Below, piece after piece: positions 12,292 through 23,868 of a stretch of DNA of 64,000 nt. Source of the stretch: Blastocladiella emersonii ATCC 22665 (Eukaryota > Blastocladiomycota > Blastocladiomycetes > Blastocladiales > Blastocladiaceae); assembly GCA_025594325.1 (NCBI GenBank), contig JANHCV010000001.1, forward strand, positions 930,001-994,000. The letters are read 5' to 3'. Numbering within the stretch: position 1 is the stretch's first letter; every line of letters starts with the position of its first letter. A program made the position numbers and the translations under genes. Below the pieces are notes generated by a model. That model saw nothing but the letters and a program-made list of their open reading frames with translations, was not told where the DNA came from and did no database searches.

Positions 12292-14971
12292 CACCTACTT
12301 CCCGACGTGGGAGGGCCTGTTCTGGGAGAAGGCGTCGGGCTTCGAGGAGTCGATGAAGTTCAAGAAGCTCACCAACGCGCAGCGGTCCGGTCTCAACCAG
12401 ATCCCGAACCGTCGCTTCACGCTGTGGTGGTCGCCCACCATCAACCGCGCCAACGTCTACGTCGGGTTCCAGGTCCAGCTCGACCTCACGGGCATCTTCA
12501 TGCACGGCAAGATCCCGACCCTCAAGATCTCGCTCATCCAGATCTTCCGCGCCCATCTCTGGCAGAAGATTCACGAGTCCGTGACCATGGATCTGTACGT
12601 GTTTCGCTCGCTTGCTCGCCTCGCTGCTCGTCGCCGCCGCCGACCCACTCCCCCGCTCGCGCCGATGCTGACTCGCGCCATCGCTCCCGTGTGTAGGTGC
12701 CAGGTGTTCGACCAGGAGCTCCACGCGCTCGAGATCGATACGGTGCAGAAGGAGACGATCCACCCGCGAAAGTCGTACAAGATGAACTCGTCGTGCGCCG
12801 ACATCCTGCTGTTTGCGGCGTTCAAGTGGGCCGTGTCCAAGCCGTCGCTGCTGTCCGACACCAAGGACGCGTTCGACGCGGGCCAGACGCAAAAGTACTG
12901 GGTCGACATCCAGCTCCGCTGGGGCGACTTCGACTCGCACGACATCGAGCGGTACACGCGCGCCAAGTTCCTCGACTACACGACCGACAACATGTCCATC
13001 TACCCGTCGCCGACGGGGCTCATGATCGGCATCGACCTCGCCTACAACCTGCACTCGGCGTTCGGCAACTGGTTCCCCGGCATGAAGCCGCTGGTGCAGC
13101 AGGCCATGGCCAAGATCATGAAGGCCAACCCGGCGCTGTACGTGCTGCGCGAGCGCATCCGCAAGGGCCTGCAGCTGTACTCGTCGGAGCCGACCGAGCC
13201 GTACCTCAACTCGCAGAACTACTCGGAGCTGTTCTCGAACCAGATCATCTGGTTCGTCGACGACACCAACGTGTACCGCGTCACGATCCACAAGACGTTC
13301 GAGGGCAACACCAGCACCAAGCCCATCAACGGCGCCATCTTCATCTTCAACCCGCGCACGGGACAGCTGTTCCTCAAGATCATCCACACGTCCGTGTGGG
13401 CCGGGCAGAAGCGGCTCAGCCAGCTCGCCAAGTGGAAGACGGCCGAGGAGGTGGCGGCGCTGATCCGGTCGCTGCCCGTCGAGGAGCAGCCCAAGCAGAT
13501 CATCGTGACGCGCAAGGGCATGCTCGACCCGCTCGAGGTGCACCTGCTCGACTTCCCCAACATCCTGATCCGCGGGTCCGAGATGCAGCTCCCGTTCCAG
13601 GCGTGCCTCAAGATCGAGAAGCTCGGCGACCTGATCCTCAAGGCGACCAAGCCGCAGATGTACCTGTTCAACCTGTTCGACGACTGGCTGCGCACCATCT
13701 CGTCGTACACGGCGTTTGCGCGCCTTGTGCTCATCATGCGCGCGCTGCACGTCAACAACGACAAGGCCAAGGTGATCCTGCGCCCCGACAAGTCGGTCGT
13801 CACGGAGCCGCACCACATCTGGCCCACGCTCACGGACCAGGAGTGGGTCAAGATCGAGTTCGAGCTCAAGGACCTGATCCTGACCGACTACGGCAAGAAG
13901 AACAACGTCAACGTGGCGTCGCTCACGCAGTCCGAGATGCGCGACATTGTGCTCGGCATGGAGATCGCGGCTCCGTCGATGCAGCGGCAGCAGATGGCCG
14001 AGCTCGACAAGCAGGCGCAGAACCAGTCGCAACTCACGGCGCTCACGACCAAGACGACCAACGTGCACGGCGACGAGATCATCGTGACCACCACGACCAA
14101 CTTCGAGTCGGCCACGTTCGCGTCCAAGACGGACTGGCGCGTGCGCGCCGTGTCGTCGACCAACCTGTTCCTGCGCACGCAGCACATCTACGTCGACTCG
14201 GACGACATCAAGGAGTCGGGGTTCACGTACGTGCTGCCCAAGAACCTGCTCAAGCGGTTCATCACCATCGCCGACCTCCGGGTGCAGATCATGGGGTACA
14301 TGTACGGCGTCAGCCCGCCCGACAACCCGTACGTCAAGGAGATCCGCGCCATCGTGCTGGTGCCGCAGTGGGGCACGCCGCAGGGCGTCAAGGTGCCCAA
14401 GCAGCACCCGGAGCACAAGCACCTCGAGGGGCTCGAGCCGCTCGGGTGGATCCACACGCAGCCCATGGAGCTCAAGCACATGGCGCCGCTCGACGCGATC
14501 CAGCACGCCGGGTTCCTCCAGGACAACAAGGCGTGGGACGGCGACCGCGCCATCTCGATCGCGTGCGCCTTCACGCCGGGGTCGTGCTCGCTGTCGGCGT
14601 ACAAGCTGACGCCCGGCGGGTACGAGTGGGCGCGCAAGCAGACGCCCGAGGCCATCGCGAGCGGCAACGTGGTCGGGTACGCGGCCAACCACTACGAGCG
14701 CGTCCAGATGCTCCTGTCGGACACGTTCCTCGGCTTCTTCATGGTCCCCGACGACAAGTCGTGGAACTACAACTTCATGGGCTCGGCGCACCGCGACGAC
14801 ATGCGCTACGGCCTCGTCCTCGACGTGCCCAAGGAGTTCTACCACGAGGCCCACCGACCCGTCCACTTCCTCAACTTTGCCACCATGGAGGACGCGCTCC
14901 CGTCGGCGGCCGCGGCTGCGGGCGGTGGCGGCGCGGACGCGGGTGTCGATCGCGAGGACGCGTTCCAGTGA
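7472..14971 (+). CDS. PRP8: Pre-mRNA-splicing factor PRP8, U5 snRNP core
   Basis: Exons 7472-9438, 9524-11657, 11762-12594 and 12697-14971 join in frame to 2402 residues; human PRPF8 has 2335. Introns are 85, 104 and 102 nt, with donors GTACGT and CTAAC/CTGAC branch sites. Every junction restores conserved sequence: [39 protein letters not shown]. Beyond a 40-residue proline/glycine N-terminus, identity to the family is very high throughout. This includes the RT-like palm, linker, endonuclease-like and RNase H-like regions ([18 protein letters not shown] near the latter's start) and the C-terminal Jab1/MPN domain ending [14 protein letters not shown]. The last ~25 residues are Ala/Gly-rich and lineage-specific. 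PRP8 scaffolds the catalytic RNA core and contacts both splice sites. Its presence is notable because introns in this genome use an unusual +4 C donor. Confidence 0.98.
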
Positions 14972-15120
14972 GAGAGAGATGACGAGTTTTGTACGATTGA
15001 ATGAACGAGTTTTGACGATGATCATCGCGACTTGGAGGAGCAACTGTGAAAGGTATATCAGGTTCAATTCTACACACGGCCATCACGACTGTACAGCGAC
15101 ACTTATCCCGCGCGCGCGGC

Positions 15121-17557
15121 TCACGGCAGCGTCGACCAGTTGAGGTACCGGCACGCGTAGCAGTCGACGGGTCCGGTGGACCGGTAGAAGAGCGACGCGC
15201 CGATATACCCCGCGGCCACGACCGCGACCAGCGCGACCACGCGCACGAGCAGGCCAGCGATCCGGCGCCGCTGCGAGAGCGCTGTCGCCGACGGCAAGAC
15301 CACGAGGACCGGTCCATCAGCATCGGCGTCGCCGTCGAACCGCGGCGTGGGTAGCACGAGCACGACGCGCGGCCGGATCGCGACCGCGACGAGGATCCCG
15401 GCGGCCCACCCGGCGACGTGCACGATGTTGTCGACGAACGGGAGCACCCAGCCGATGGCCAGCGCGAGCGCGGTGCCGAGGACCCACTTGAGCAGGTCCA
15501 GGAACGGGTGGACGAGGACCGGCCAGTGCACGAGGTGGTCGACGAAGAGCGCGCCGAGCAGGCCGTACGCGCTCCCGTTGGCGCCCGTTTCGACTAGACG
15601 AGGCGGCGGCGGGCGGTGAGTGTGCGAGGTCGCGCGGGGGAGAGAGTGCGCCGAAACGTACGTTGGCCGGGACGGAGCAGGCCCGAGGCGAGGAAGCCCG
15701 CGGCGCCCGTGACGAGGTAGATGGCCAGCGTGCGACGGAGACCGAAGCTCTTTTCGAGCGGCGACCCTACACCCGAGGAACGACGATGTCAGCCCGACCC
15801 ACTCACCACCACGAGTTCTCATCGCGTACCGAGCCGCAACGACAACGCCGTCGTGAACAGAAACTGAATGAACCCGCGCGGTACAAACGACGCCGTGATC
15901 CACCGCCACCACTGCGCGTGCATCCCGCCCATGCCGCACACGGCGAGGACGCGGTCGGGCGGGACGCGCGCCGACGGCCGCATGCAGTCGACGTACCGTG
16001 CGCCCCAGTGGACGAGCGCCGTCTGGTTGGGCCCGAGCCACGGGTTCTGCGTCAGCGGCTCCATGCCGCCCTCGAGCACGATGCACAGCATGAGCACGGC
16101 GAAGCTCGCCGTCACGAAAAACACCATGCCAAGCGCTGGCCGCGCCGGGCGGCCGGGGAGCGCCCACTGCGCGCCGGCGGGTGGTGGCTGTAAGGTGGTG
16201 CTGCAGTCGGCGTCGGCCGAGCTCGCTGTCGACGAGGACGACGCGCGGCGCGTGCGCAGGATCCGGGCCCCGCCGCCGTGCGGCCCGCCAGTCAGGGGCT
16301 TGCGGCGCAGCTTGCGCGGTTTCTCGGCCGTGGACTTCGGGGCGCCGGGTTTGGCCGAGTCCGGGATCCCGACGAGCGTGCTGTCGGACCGCGGGAGCGC
16401 GGACGGGTCCTTGGGCGCAACCGCTGCCGTCCGAGCCGGGAGCTGTGGTGGCGGTGAGACCGAGTGCGGAACCGCCGGCGCCGTAGCCCCACGCTCGCCA
16501 CGGAGCTCGACGTAGAACGGGAACTGCGAGTCGGCGCGCCTCGCCGCAGGCATCGACGCGGGCGGGACGGCTTGGATGGGCACACCGAGCGACGGCGACC
16601 CGCGGACCTCGGGCAGCCCGGGCGTCACGCACCGGCTCGAGATGATGAGGACGGGCGAGTGCGGGCGCGTCGGATCCATGGCGACCGTGTGCCGCGCGGG
16701 AGGAGAGTGCGGGCTGCTGGTGCCACGGATGTGCGGTAGCGAGTGGGCGGGCGGCGAGCCGGGCGTGGGCGAGCGCGCGGTGCTCGTGGACGCGGCGCGC
16801 GCGTGGTGCAGGCCGAGCACGCTCGGGCGCGGTTCGGGCGACGAGGTGCGTAGCGACGAGGTGCGATTCGGGACCGAGGGCGGGCGGTCGGGCAGCGCGG
16901 CGACGGGCGCGGGCGGGTGCGCGTCCTGGCTTGAGGAGCCGCCGCCGTCCTCGTTGATGGCCTGTAGCGCGAACAGCGAGGCGCTTCGGCGGAGGTTGAC
17001 GTTGGACTGTGGCGACGAGGCCGAGGCAACGCGCAGCGAGGCGGCGTATGTGGGAGGTGGTGGGAGCGGCGGAGGCTGTTGCTGCTGGCTTGTCCGAGAG
17101 CGCGATGAGGCCTGCGACTGGCGCTGCTGCTGGCGGAGCATGGCGTTCTCGTAGTCTTCGAGTTCCATGGCCGTCTCGAGCGTCTAGTCGGGACACAGGT
17201 TAGCTGTCATCGACGTCGGAAACGGGTCTCAAGTACCTTAACGAGCTGCGAGACGTTGACGACGAGCTCGTCGCGCTGGCGCATGCCGACGCCCGCGGGG
17301 AACAGCAGGTGGTCGATCTCGACCTGCGACATGGGGAACAGGCCCGCCGCATTCCCGCGACCCGAGGATCCGTCGCGGAGCTCTCCCAAACAACCGATGA
17401 GGAACGGGATGATGTCGCGGTACGGCAGCGATTCGGCGAGCGACTCGGTGTCGCGGCCGCCCGCCTGCTTCCGTTCGACGAGGCTCGCGGCGCGGACGGC
17501 GAGCGCCGAGCGGATGACGGCCTCGATCTTGGCGCGGTCGCGCGGAAGAGAATCCAT
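15121..17557 (-). CDS. Rhomboid-family membrane protein lacking protease catalytic residues (pseudo-rhomboid)
   Basis: Exons on the minus strand are 17557-17237, 17183-15830, 15766-15662 and 15593-15121, giving 750 residues in frame. Introns are 53, 63 and 68 nt, with clean GT..AG ends and CTAAC in the first. The N-terminal ~440 residues are a predicted cytosolic domain (short helical first exon, then Ser/Pro/Arg-rich disorder). The first membrane span is near residue 458, followed by a loop, WWRWITASFVPRGFIQFLF, LEKSFGLRRTLAIYLVTG and later spans. In active rhomboids the nucleophile motif is GxSG; here it reads GANG (Asn599). The GlpG H150/N154 equivalents are Gln547/Thr551. The base histidine is kept (NIVHVAGW, His652). 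The long cytosolic N-terminus and dead site resemble the iRhom layout, which suggests a trafficking or chaperone role rather than proteolysis. Direct iRhom orthology is not shown. Confidence 0.85.
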
Positions 17558-18034
17558 TTCAGGGTAGTGTTAGTGTTCGTCTAGTGGTCGGGTATCCGTT
17601 GCAGTGCGGGAGCGGAGGGGTATTCGCGCAGGGTATTCCGAGCAGCGGGCGGGTTCAGCGGCTAGGTTGCATCGCAGGAAAATGGAGCCAATGCATCGTG
17701 TCTCCGACCCGGGGTCGTATCGTGAGACGCCGCTGGAGACGCGAGGGAAAGCAGGCCGGCCGGCGAGGGAGACGCGTCGCGTCGCGTCGCGTGGGTGCGA
17801 GGCATCACGTGTAGCGGTGGTGGCCGGGTCTCAAGCTGTGGCGCAGCGCCTGCCGTCGTGATTGGCTCTCCCTCCTCCCGCCGCAAAAATGCGGACTCAG
17901 GGACAACGCATCATGAAACCAGGGCGATCCCTGCGTGAGCGTGCTGCTGCGGTCGGTGGCGCTCGCCCAAGGGACCCGCTCGGGCTCTCTCTCCCCGCGG
18001 GGGACCCGACCAACTTCATAGACCAGACTAGACC
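17558..18034. promoter_or_regulatory. Divergent promoter region, rhomboid / tyrosinase
   Basis: This 477-nt interval between two head-to-head genes carries GAGACGCGTCGC at 17769-17780, preceded by two partial copies near 17723 and 17735. A CACGTG E-box lies at 17806-17811. Confidence 0.5.
17769..17780 (+). promoter_or_regulatory. GAGACGCGTCGC element, copy 1
   Basis: This is an exact copy of the window-wide 12-mer, which contains an ACGCGT (MluI-box-like) core. It is 212 nt from the rhomboid start and 254 nt from the tyrosinase start. A CACGTG motif begins 25 nt downstream. Function is inferred from recurrence only. Confidence 0.45.
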
Positions 18035-19485
18035 ATGCGTCCGATCCTCGCAACCCTCCTCGTCGCCCTCGCCCTGCTGGCGTCCGAGGCGTCCGCGCAG
18101 TGCGCCTCGCGCCGCGTGCGCAAGGAGTTCTCGGACCTGACGCCCGCCGAGGCCAAGGCCTTCGTCGACGGGATGAAGAAGATCTACACCACCTCCGCCA
18201 TCAACAAGTATGTCGACATGCATGTCCAGAACAACCTCAACGCCCACAACTCGCCGCAGTTCCTGCCGTGGCATCGCTACATGGTCCACATGTTCGAGAC
18301 CGAGCTGCTGGCCGCGGCCCCCGGCGTACGTTTGCTTCGAGCCGCCTCTCCACACGGCGGCCCGCGTGCTGATCCGCGCCCTCTACCCCTCGTCTAGCTC
18401 TCGGGCCTGCCGTACTGGGAGGCGTCGTACAACGCGCGCAACCCCGGCTCCGCGTTCGTGTTCCGCGAGGACATTCTGGGCACCGCGAGCCCGAACGGCG
18501 GGTGCCTCGCCGCGCCCTTCTCCGAGCTGCGCGACGCCAACGGCAAGTGCATTGTGCGCCGCGCCCAGCAGGGCTTCACGCTGCACTCGCCCGAGATTGT
18601 CGCCGGGATCATCGGTGGCAGCTCCGACTACTACGCCTTCGAGCGCGCTATCGAGTACGGCCAGCACTCATCGGTTCACAACTTTATCTCGGGCAACATG
18701 GGCAACGTCGCCTTCAGTCCGACCGACCCGGCCTTTTGGGCAAACCATTGCGGCGGTACGCGTCGCTGCTGATGATCCGACGTTCGCCTACCGAACTGAC
18801 CCACGTCGTCGTCCGTAGTCGACCGCGCGTGGGCCGCGTGGCAGGACGTGGGCGACAACTACGCCAAGTACGGCGGGACGTGGAACGGCCGCGAGGCGTC
18901 CACGTCCGACACGTTCCAGGGCAAGACCATGGCCCAGCTCATCGACTACAAGAACAACCTCTGCTACGAGTACCAGCCGCCGCGCAACGCCGTCGCCGGC
19001 CGCGTCCCGTTCCCGCTCGGTGGCGCCTCCGCGACCACCTCGGCCACTGCCACGGCGACCTCGACCTCGGCTACCGCTGCGCCCACGGCGACGCCGATTG
19101 CTGGTAACATCACGGTTCCGTCGACCCTGGTACGATTCCTCCCACTTCTCAGAGCGTTTCATACGTGTGCTAACCCGTCACCGCTCGTCGCGAACAGACC
19201 GACGACTTCATCAAGCAGTTCAACCTCGACGGCGCCCAGGCCGCGCGCGCGCACGAGCTCGTCGTCTTCATGGTCAGCCGCCTCAACGAGCGCATCGCGC
19301 GCGGCGAGAAGGTCCCCACCCTGACCGACCTCGCCAGCCTGACCGGTACCAAGCCGTCCGGCTCCAGCTCGGGTTCCTCGGCCGCGACGCCGACGCCCTC
19401 GCTCTCGGCCGCCGCCGCGCCCGTGGCCGGCACCCTCGCTGGTGTTGCCGCCGCCGCCCTCAGTGTCCTGTTCGGCATGGCATAA
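18035..19485 (+). CDS. Secreted, probably GPI-anchored tyrosinase
   Basis: Exons 18035-18325, 18398-18755, 18819-19129 and 19198-19485 give 415 residues. Introns are 72, 63 and 68 nt. A signal peptide covers about residues 1-21 (LLVALALLASEASA). The CuA site has His63, His71 and His80 (MHVQNNLNAH, LPWHRYMVHMFE). The CuB site has His187, His191 and His214 (HSSVH, then DPAFWANHCGGVDRAWAAWQ). All six copper ligands of a type-3 dinuclear centre are therefore present. The C-terminus is Ser/Thr/Ala-rich and ends in a hydrophobic tail (VAGVAAAALSVLFGMA-like), consistent with a GPI signal. The enzyme should hydroxylate or oxidise phenols to quinones (melanin or wall cross-linking) at the cell surface. 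The substrate is not predictable. Confidence 0.9.
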
Positions 19486-19986
19486 GCGTGTTTGCTCGCC
19501 ATCCCTTGTCTCCATTCCTAGATACACGATCGGCTTCACTCGAAGCACTAGACACTCCCAATCCTGCACGCATGGAGCGTGAGCACGCCGCGCGCGAGTC
19601 GCGGCAGGGCTGCCGGCGTGATGGAAACGTGGCGGCGCAGTGGCGCCGTTCGCGCCTCAGTGTGGCACCTCCACGGCTCGGGCCGTGGTTCGGCGCCCGC
19701 AACGTTTTCGTCTGCGTCCAATCGTCAGCTTTGCCTCGGAGCGCACGTTTCAGCTCAAGCTCGCGTGTGCTTGTGTTCCTCCACGTTTCGGCTCCTGCCG
19801 GGCGAGAACAAGACGCTCGCCGTCGCCCTCGCCGTCCGAGAGGGACCATTCAAAAGGCGCGCGATCCCCGCATGTCCCTCTCGCTCTGCTCCCTCCCCGC
19901 CGCGCGCCGCCGATCCCTTAGACCCTTTAGAGCTAGACGACGACGCACCGCGCCTCGGCACCACCACCACCACCACCACCACCACC
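19486..19986. promoter_or_regulatory. Nucleotidase upstream region
   Basis: This 501-nt interval contains CATTCAAAAGG (19847-19857), also found upstream of the BTG gene. An uninterrupted (CAC)n run (19959-19986) abuts the nucleotidase ATG. No protein-like frame is seen. Confidence 0.45.
19959..19986 (+). repeat. (CAC)n trinucleotide run in the 5' leader
   Basis: About nine CAC/ACC triplets end directly at the nucleotidase start codon, forming an unstructured, G-free leader. Confidence 0.8.
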
Positions 19987-22175
19987 ATGAAGACGACTAG
20001 CATTCTTGCGCTCCTTGCGCTGATCGCCGCCACGGCGTCGGCCGCGCCCGCGCCCACGGGCTACGGCACCAAACCCAAGTGTCGCCCGCACCACACCAAG
20101 GACGCGACCGCGGTCCCCGCCGGCACCCACGCCGTCGAGCACCCGGCGTACGGCTACAACCCCGAGTACAAGCCCAACCGCCCCGCCTACCCGTGGTACG
20201 TGTTGCGGACGCGTCGCGCGACGGCGCTGGCCGTGATCACCGATCTGATCAGCTCGCTGATCCTCTCGCTGCCGCCCGTTCGCGTCGTTCAGGGAGGACA
20301 AGGACAAGCCGTACATCCAGCCCGGCCACACCCCGACCACGCCCGCGATCCCGGCCCTGGCGTACGGCAAGAAGCCCGTCACCGGCGGCCCCTACACGCC
20401 CGGCGCGCCGTACACGGGCAAGCCCAACGAGCCGTACTGCCCCGGCAAGGGCGGTAACGGCGGTAACAACGGCGGCAAGAACGGCACCGACCCTGTCGTC
20501 CCGCCCAAGCCGCAGCCGCTGCCCAACGACAACAAGGCGTGGAACATGACCCTGATCCACACCAACGACATCCACGCGCACCTCGACCAGTTCAACAGCG
20601 GTGGTCTCGACTGCACCGACAAGAACATTGCCGAACACAAGTGCTACGGCGGCGCCGCGCGGATCCGTACCCTCGTCGACACGCTGCGCGCGACCAAGAA
20701 CAACACTTTCCTCGTCGACGCCGGCGACCAGTTCCAGGGCACGCTCTTCTACAACTACTACAAGGGCAACGTCACGGCCGACTTCATGAACTCGTACGTC
20801 GGCTTCTCTGATCGGATGGGATCGCTCGACTGGGCGAGCACGGCCACTGACACGCTTCTGATCCCACTTCTGTAGGCTCGGCTATGACGCCTTCGCCATC
20901 GGCAACCACGAGTTCGACGACGGACCGGAGCACCTCGGCAAGTTCCTGCGCAAGCTCAAGTTCCCTGCGCTCTCGTCCAACATGGATGTGACCGACGAGG
21001 CCTCGCTGCGCGACGTCGTTGCCCCCTACGCGATCCTGACCAAGTACGGCGCGCGCCTCGGTGTCGTCGGCTTCATCACGCAGACCACGCCCGACATTTC
21101 TAGCACCGGCAAGAAGGTCAAGTTCGCCGACCCCGCCGTGTCGGTCCAGAAGGCCATTGACGAGCTGCACAAGCTGGGCGTGCAGAAAGTGGTGGCCATT
21201 TCGCACAACGGGTACGAGGACGACATGCGCGTCGCCTCGCTCACGTCGGGCCTCTCGCTCATCGCTGGCGGCCACTCCCACACGCTTCTCAAGTCCAACC
21301 TGTCGGGCGCCAAGGGCCCGTACCCGACCGCCGTCAAGAACAAGGACGGCAAGCCGACGTACATTGTCCAGGCCAAGGCGTGGGGCGAGTGGGTCGGCGT
21401 GATTGACCTGTCGTGGAACGCCGAGTCCGAGCTCATCGCCGTCAACGGCGACCCGATCCAGCTCACTGACGCGATCCCGCAGCACAAGGCGACCCAGGAC
21501 CTGGTCCAGCAGTGGCGCCAGCCGTTCGACGCCCTCGCCAAGACCGTCATCGGGTCCAACCCCGAGACCATGGACCGCGGCGCGTGCTCGTCGGGCTCGT
21601 GCGCACTCGGCAACTTTGTCACGGACGCCCTGCGCGACGCGTACACGGGCAACCTCGGCCCCAACCGCCCCGTCATCGCCATGGTCAACACCGGTGGGCT
21701 CCGCGCCTCGCTTCCCGCCGGCGACATCACGATCGGCGGCGTCCTGACCGTCCTGCCCTTCACCAACTACCAGGTCGAGATCGAGGTCGACGGCCAGTTT
21801 GTCAAGGACACGCTCGAGAACGTGGCGTCGGACGTCAACCTCCAGAACGGCAAGAAGGTCACGTCGTTTGCCCAGTTCTCGGGTCTCCGCGCTACCCTCG
21901 ACATGAACCAGGCCGCCGGGTCCCGCGCCCTCAACATCGAGGTCCTCGGCGTCGACGGCAAGTACTCGCCCATCAACCTCAAGGAGAACTATGCGTTCGC
22001 GACGATAGATTTTATCGCCGTCGGCGGAGGTGATGCCCTGCTGCCCAAGACGTTCCCCGACGCCAAGCCGCGCATGAACCTGTCCGATCTGGTCATGGAG
22101 TACATCAAGAAGGCCAAGGCGATCGGTGCCTACAAGGACCGCCGCATCACGGTCATCCCCAAGAAGACCGCCTAA
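19987..22175 (+). CDS. Secreted 5'-nucleotidase (metallophosphoesterase, UshA/CD73 family)
   Basis: Exons 19987-20195, 20293-20793 and 20876-22175 give 669 residues. Introns are 97 and 82 nt. A signal peptide is seen at residues 1-20 (SILALLALIAATASA). Next comes a ~120-residue Pro/Tyr/Gly-rich segment and a GGNGGNNGG linker, likely an extracellular spacer. The catalytic domain has the full metal-binding set: NDIHAH (near 160), GDQFQGT, GNHEFD, SHNGYEDD and GGHSHT. The C-terminal nucleotide-binding domain shows NTGGLRASLPAGDIT and GGGDALLP. It should remove phosphate from extracellular nucleotides (purine or phosphate salvage). No C-terminal hydrophobic GPI tail is visible, so it is probably released or wall-associated. 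The W codon at the first junction and the S codon at the second are split by introns. Confidence 0.93.
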
Positions 22176-23112
22176 TCGGCACCCATTGCGTGTGGCGTGT
22201 ACTCGAAGAAGAAATGTATTCCCTTGCGCGCACTTTTTGTGCGCGCTTTCGACCTTCCTCGGACCGTGGTGGCGCAGCAGGTGAGTGACGTCAGTGTGGC
22301 GCAACGCGTCCTCGCTTCACCTCAAGCTTCGACATGCCGTCTCTCGTAGTGCGCGGTCAACCCCCCGAGACTGGCGCCCGAATGACGAAACACGCGCATG
22401 TATGAGGAGTGGGAGGATCTCGCGAAGCCAGCGTCAAGTTGTTTGTTCGCAGACCACGGATTTTCCAGCAACTTCGACCATGGCCACATACGCGGGTTCT
22501 CTGTGTGACATGAACCATGCGTAAGAGAATTTGAGATCGCCGAATCCAACGCTTCCGCTTTCTTTGGCGGTCGCGAACATTCACTACGTCGCCATCACCA
22601 CCTCGCTGTTGGTCAGCTTGCGGTGCGAGGAATGACGTTGCACGACCTCTGCCAGTGATGGTGCTGAAAATCAGCAGGGATGAACTTGACAAGGTAAGGA
22701 ATTGATGATGGCGCGTCAAGAGACTCCCGGGGCGTCGCTGGGCAGTTTTTCCCCCACGTCAAGCCCCGCTCGTTGACTGAAAGCAGGCAGCCGCGCAAGC
22801 GAATGCTCACTCTCTCGCACCGATGAGTGCACTCGCACAGACTTTATTCATCGTTCTCGAACGCAATACTGGATGCCCAACTTATGTGGGGCAATCATTC
22901 TGTGCCCAAGCTACGCTAAATGCCGTCGCTCTTTCTGCGACAAATTTCTGCACTGCCCTTGATGGCCGTGGCCTTGGACCTCCATCAAGCTGAACCAGAA
23001 CGGGTCCATGACCCCGACTTGAACTCGCCCTTCCCTAGGACACGTAGCTGCAGCCGTCCCTGAGGCTCGACGGGAACTTTGGGTCTCACACGCTCGCATC
23101 CTCCTCTGTGGC
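22176..23112. other. Intergenic, start of the AT-richer accessory island
   Basis: The region lacks a convincing gene. Near its start is an 8-bp perfect hairpin, which with AATGTATT probably marks the nucleotidase 3' end. Base composition is visibly less GC-rich than the flanking core genes. Short open stretches (for example near 22830-22960) could not be tied to a protein. Confidence 0.4.
22226..22246 (+). terminator. Perfect GC hairpin in the nucleotidase 3' UTR
   Basis: GCGCGCAC, a TTTTT loop and GTGCGCGC form an 8-bp perfect inverted repeat about 50 nt after the stop codon. It may affect 3'-end formation or mRNA stability. No function is demonstrated. Confidence 0.35.
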
Positions 23113-23535
23113 GTGTTGGGATCATCAAACCGGCTCACAGGTATCGCCAACGGCCTTGCTGCCGCCCGCCCGCTCATGAAGTCCACATCTCTTGCTGCTG
23201 CCCGTCGACTTGAAAAGGCCACAGGAGTCCGCTACTACAAGACGAACCCGCGCAAGGTGTCGGTTCGGCCTTCCCCAACACCCGTCAGGTTTCTCCGCAC
23301 GGAGCTCTCGACCATGTTTGCTCGCATCGCTGAACTGATGGCACAAGTTGACTTGATGTAGGAAAGATGCGACGACCTGTGCGACTTGGGGATGGACCCA
23401 AGTTCCCCACCAACGCGTGATCAGATTGATGAACTTCGAAATGATCTCAATCAACTGCAACACGAGATATCTGAGTTGGGTGAGGTTTCGCGCGCTGTAG
23501 CGTGGAAAGCGTTGGACCTTTGGCAATGTAGCTGA
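23113..23535 (+). pseudogene. Coiled-coil coding remnant with in-frame TAG
   Basis: From 23113 (open upstream to about 23018) the frame encodes a basic segment (RYYKTNPRKVSVR) and then ELSTMFARIAELMAQVDLM. A TAG follows at 23359-23361. The same frame then continues with a heptad-like helix (RDQIDELRNDLNQLQHEISELGE) to a TGA at 23533-23535. Continuation in one frame after the stop suggests a nonsense mutation in a former coiled-coil gene. No family is recognised. A chance open frame cannot be excluded. Confidence 0.35.
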
Positions 23536-23688
23536 GTTTGGTTGCTTAATACGTCCGTTTGCACGCGGCTTGTTGAATAAGTGCTTGAGCGTCGATGAAC
23601 TTTGCAATTCTCTCGCGACATCAAGCTCGAGTCGTCGCGTCACCGCCTGCAAGAGTCGGGTGCCGTGTCTCGCGGTCGGGTACCATCG

Positions 23689-23700
23689 GAGACGCGTCGC
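23689..23700 (+). promoter_or_regulatory. GAGACGCGTCGC element, copy 2
   Basis: This exact 12-mer copy lies 168 nt upstream of the ankyrin-like gene start at 23869. No CACGTG is seen nearby. Confidence 0.4.
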
Positions 23701-23868
23701 AAAATCATCTGACCTAGAGAGCCGACCAATCAAAGCGGTCGGCTGGCGTGGCGTCGCGTTGGTCGCGTCTGCCAGCAGAGTTCCCCGTGGGGCCAACCTG
23801 AGGCAGCTTGGAACGCCTCCTCTCGCCCTCTCTCTCCCCGCACCGGGTACTTGAACGTTTCGTCAACC

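Noticed and set aside
11531-15067. 1178-codon open frame antisense to PRP8, and similar long antisense frames (for example 9486-11552 and 42481-45378)
   Set aside because: High GC at third positions removes stops on the opposite strand. The conceptual proteins are Val/Leu/Arg/Asp repeats unlike any family, while the sense strand encodes PRP8 and SPF1.
23125-23796. 223-codon minus-strand frame over the coiled-coil remnant
   Set aside because: Composition is not protein-like, and the plus strand gives a better heptad pattern.
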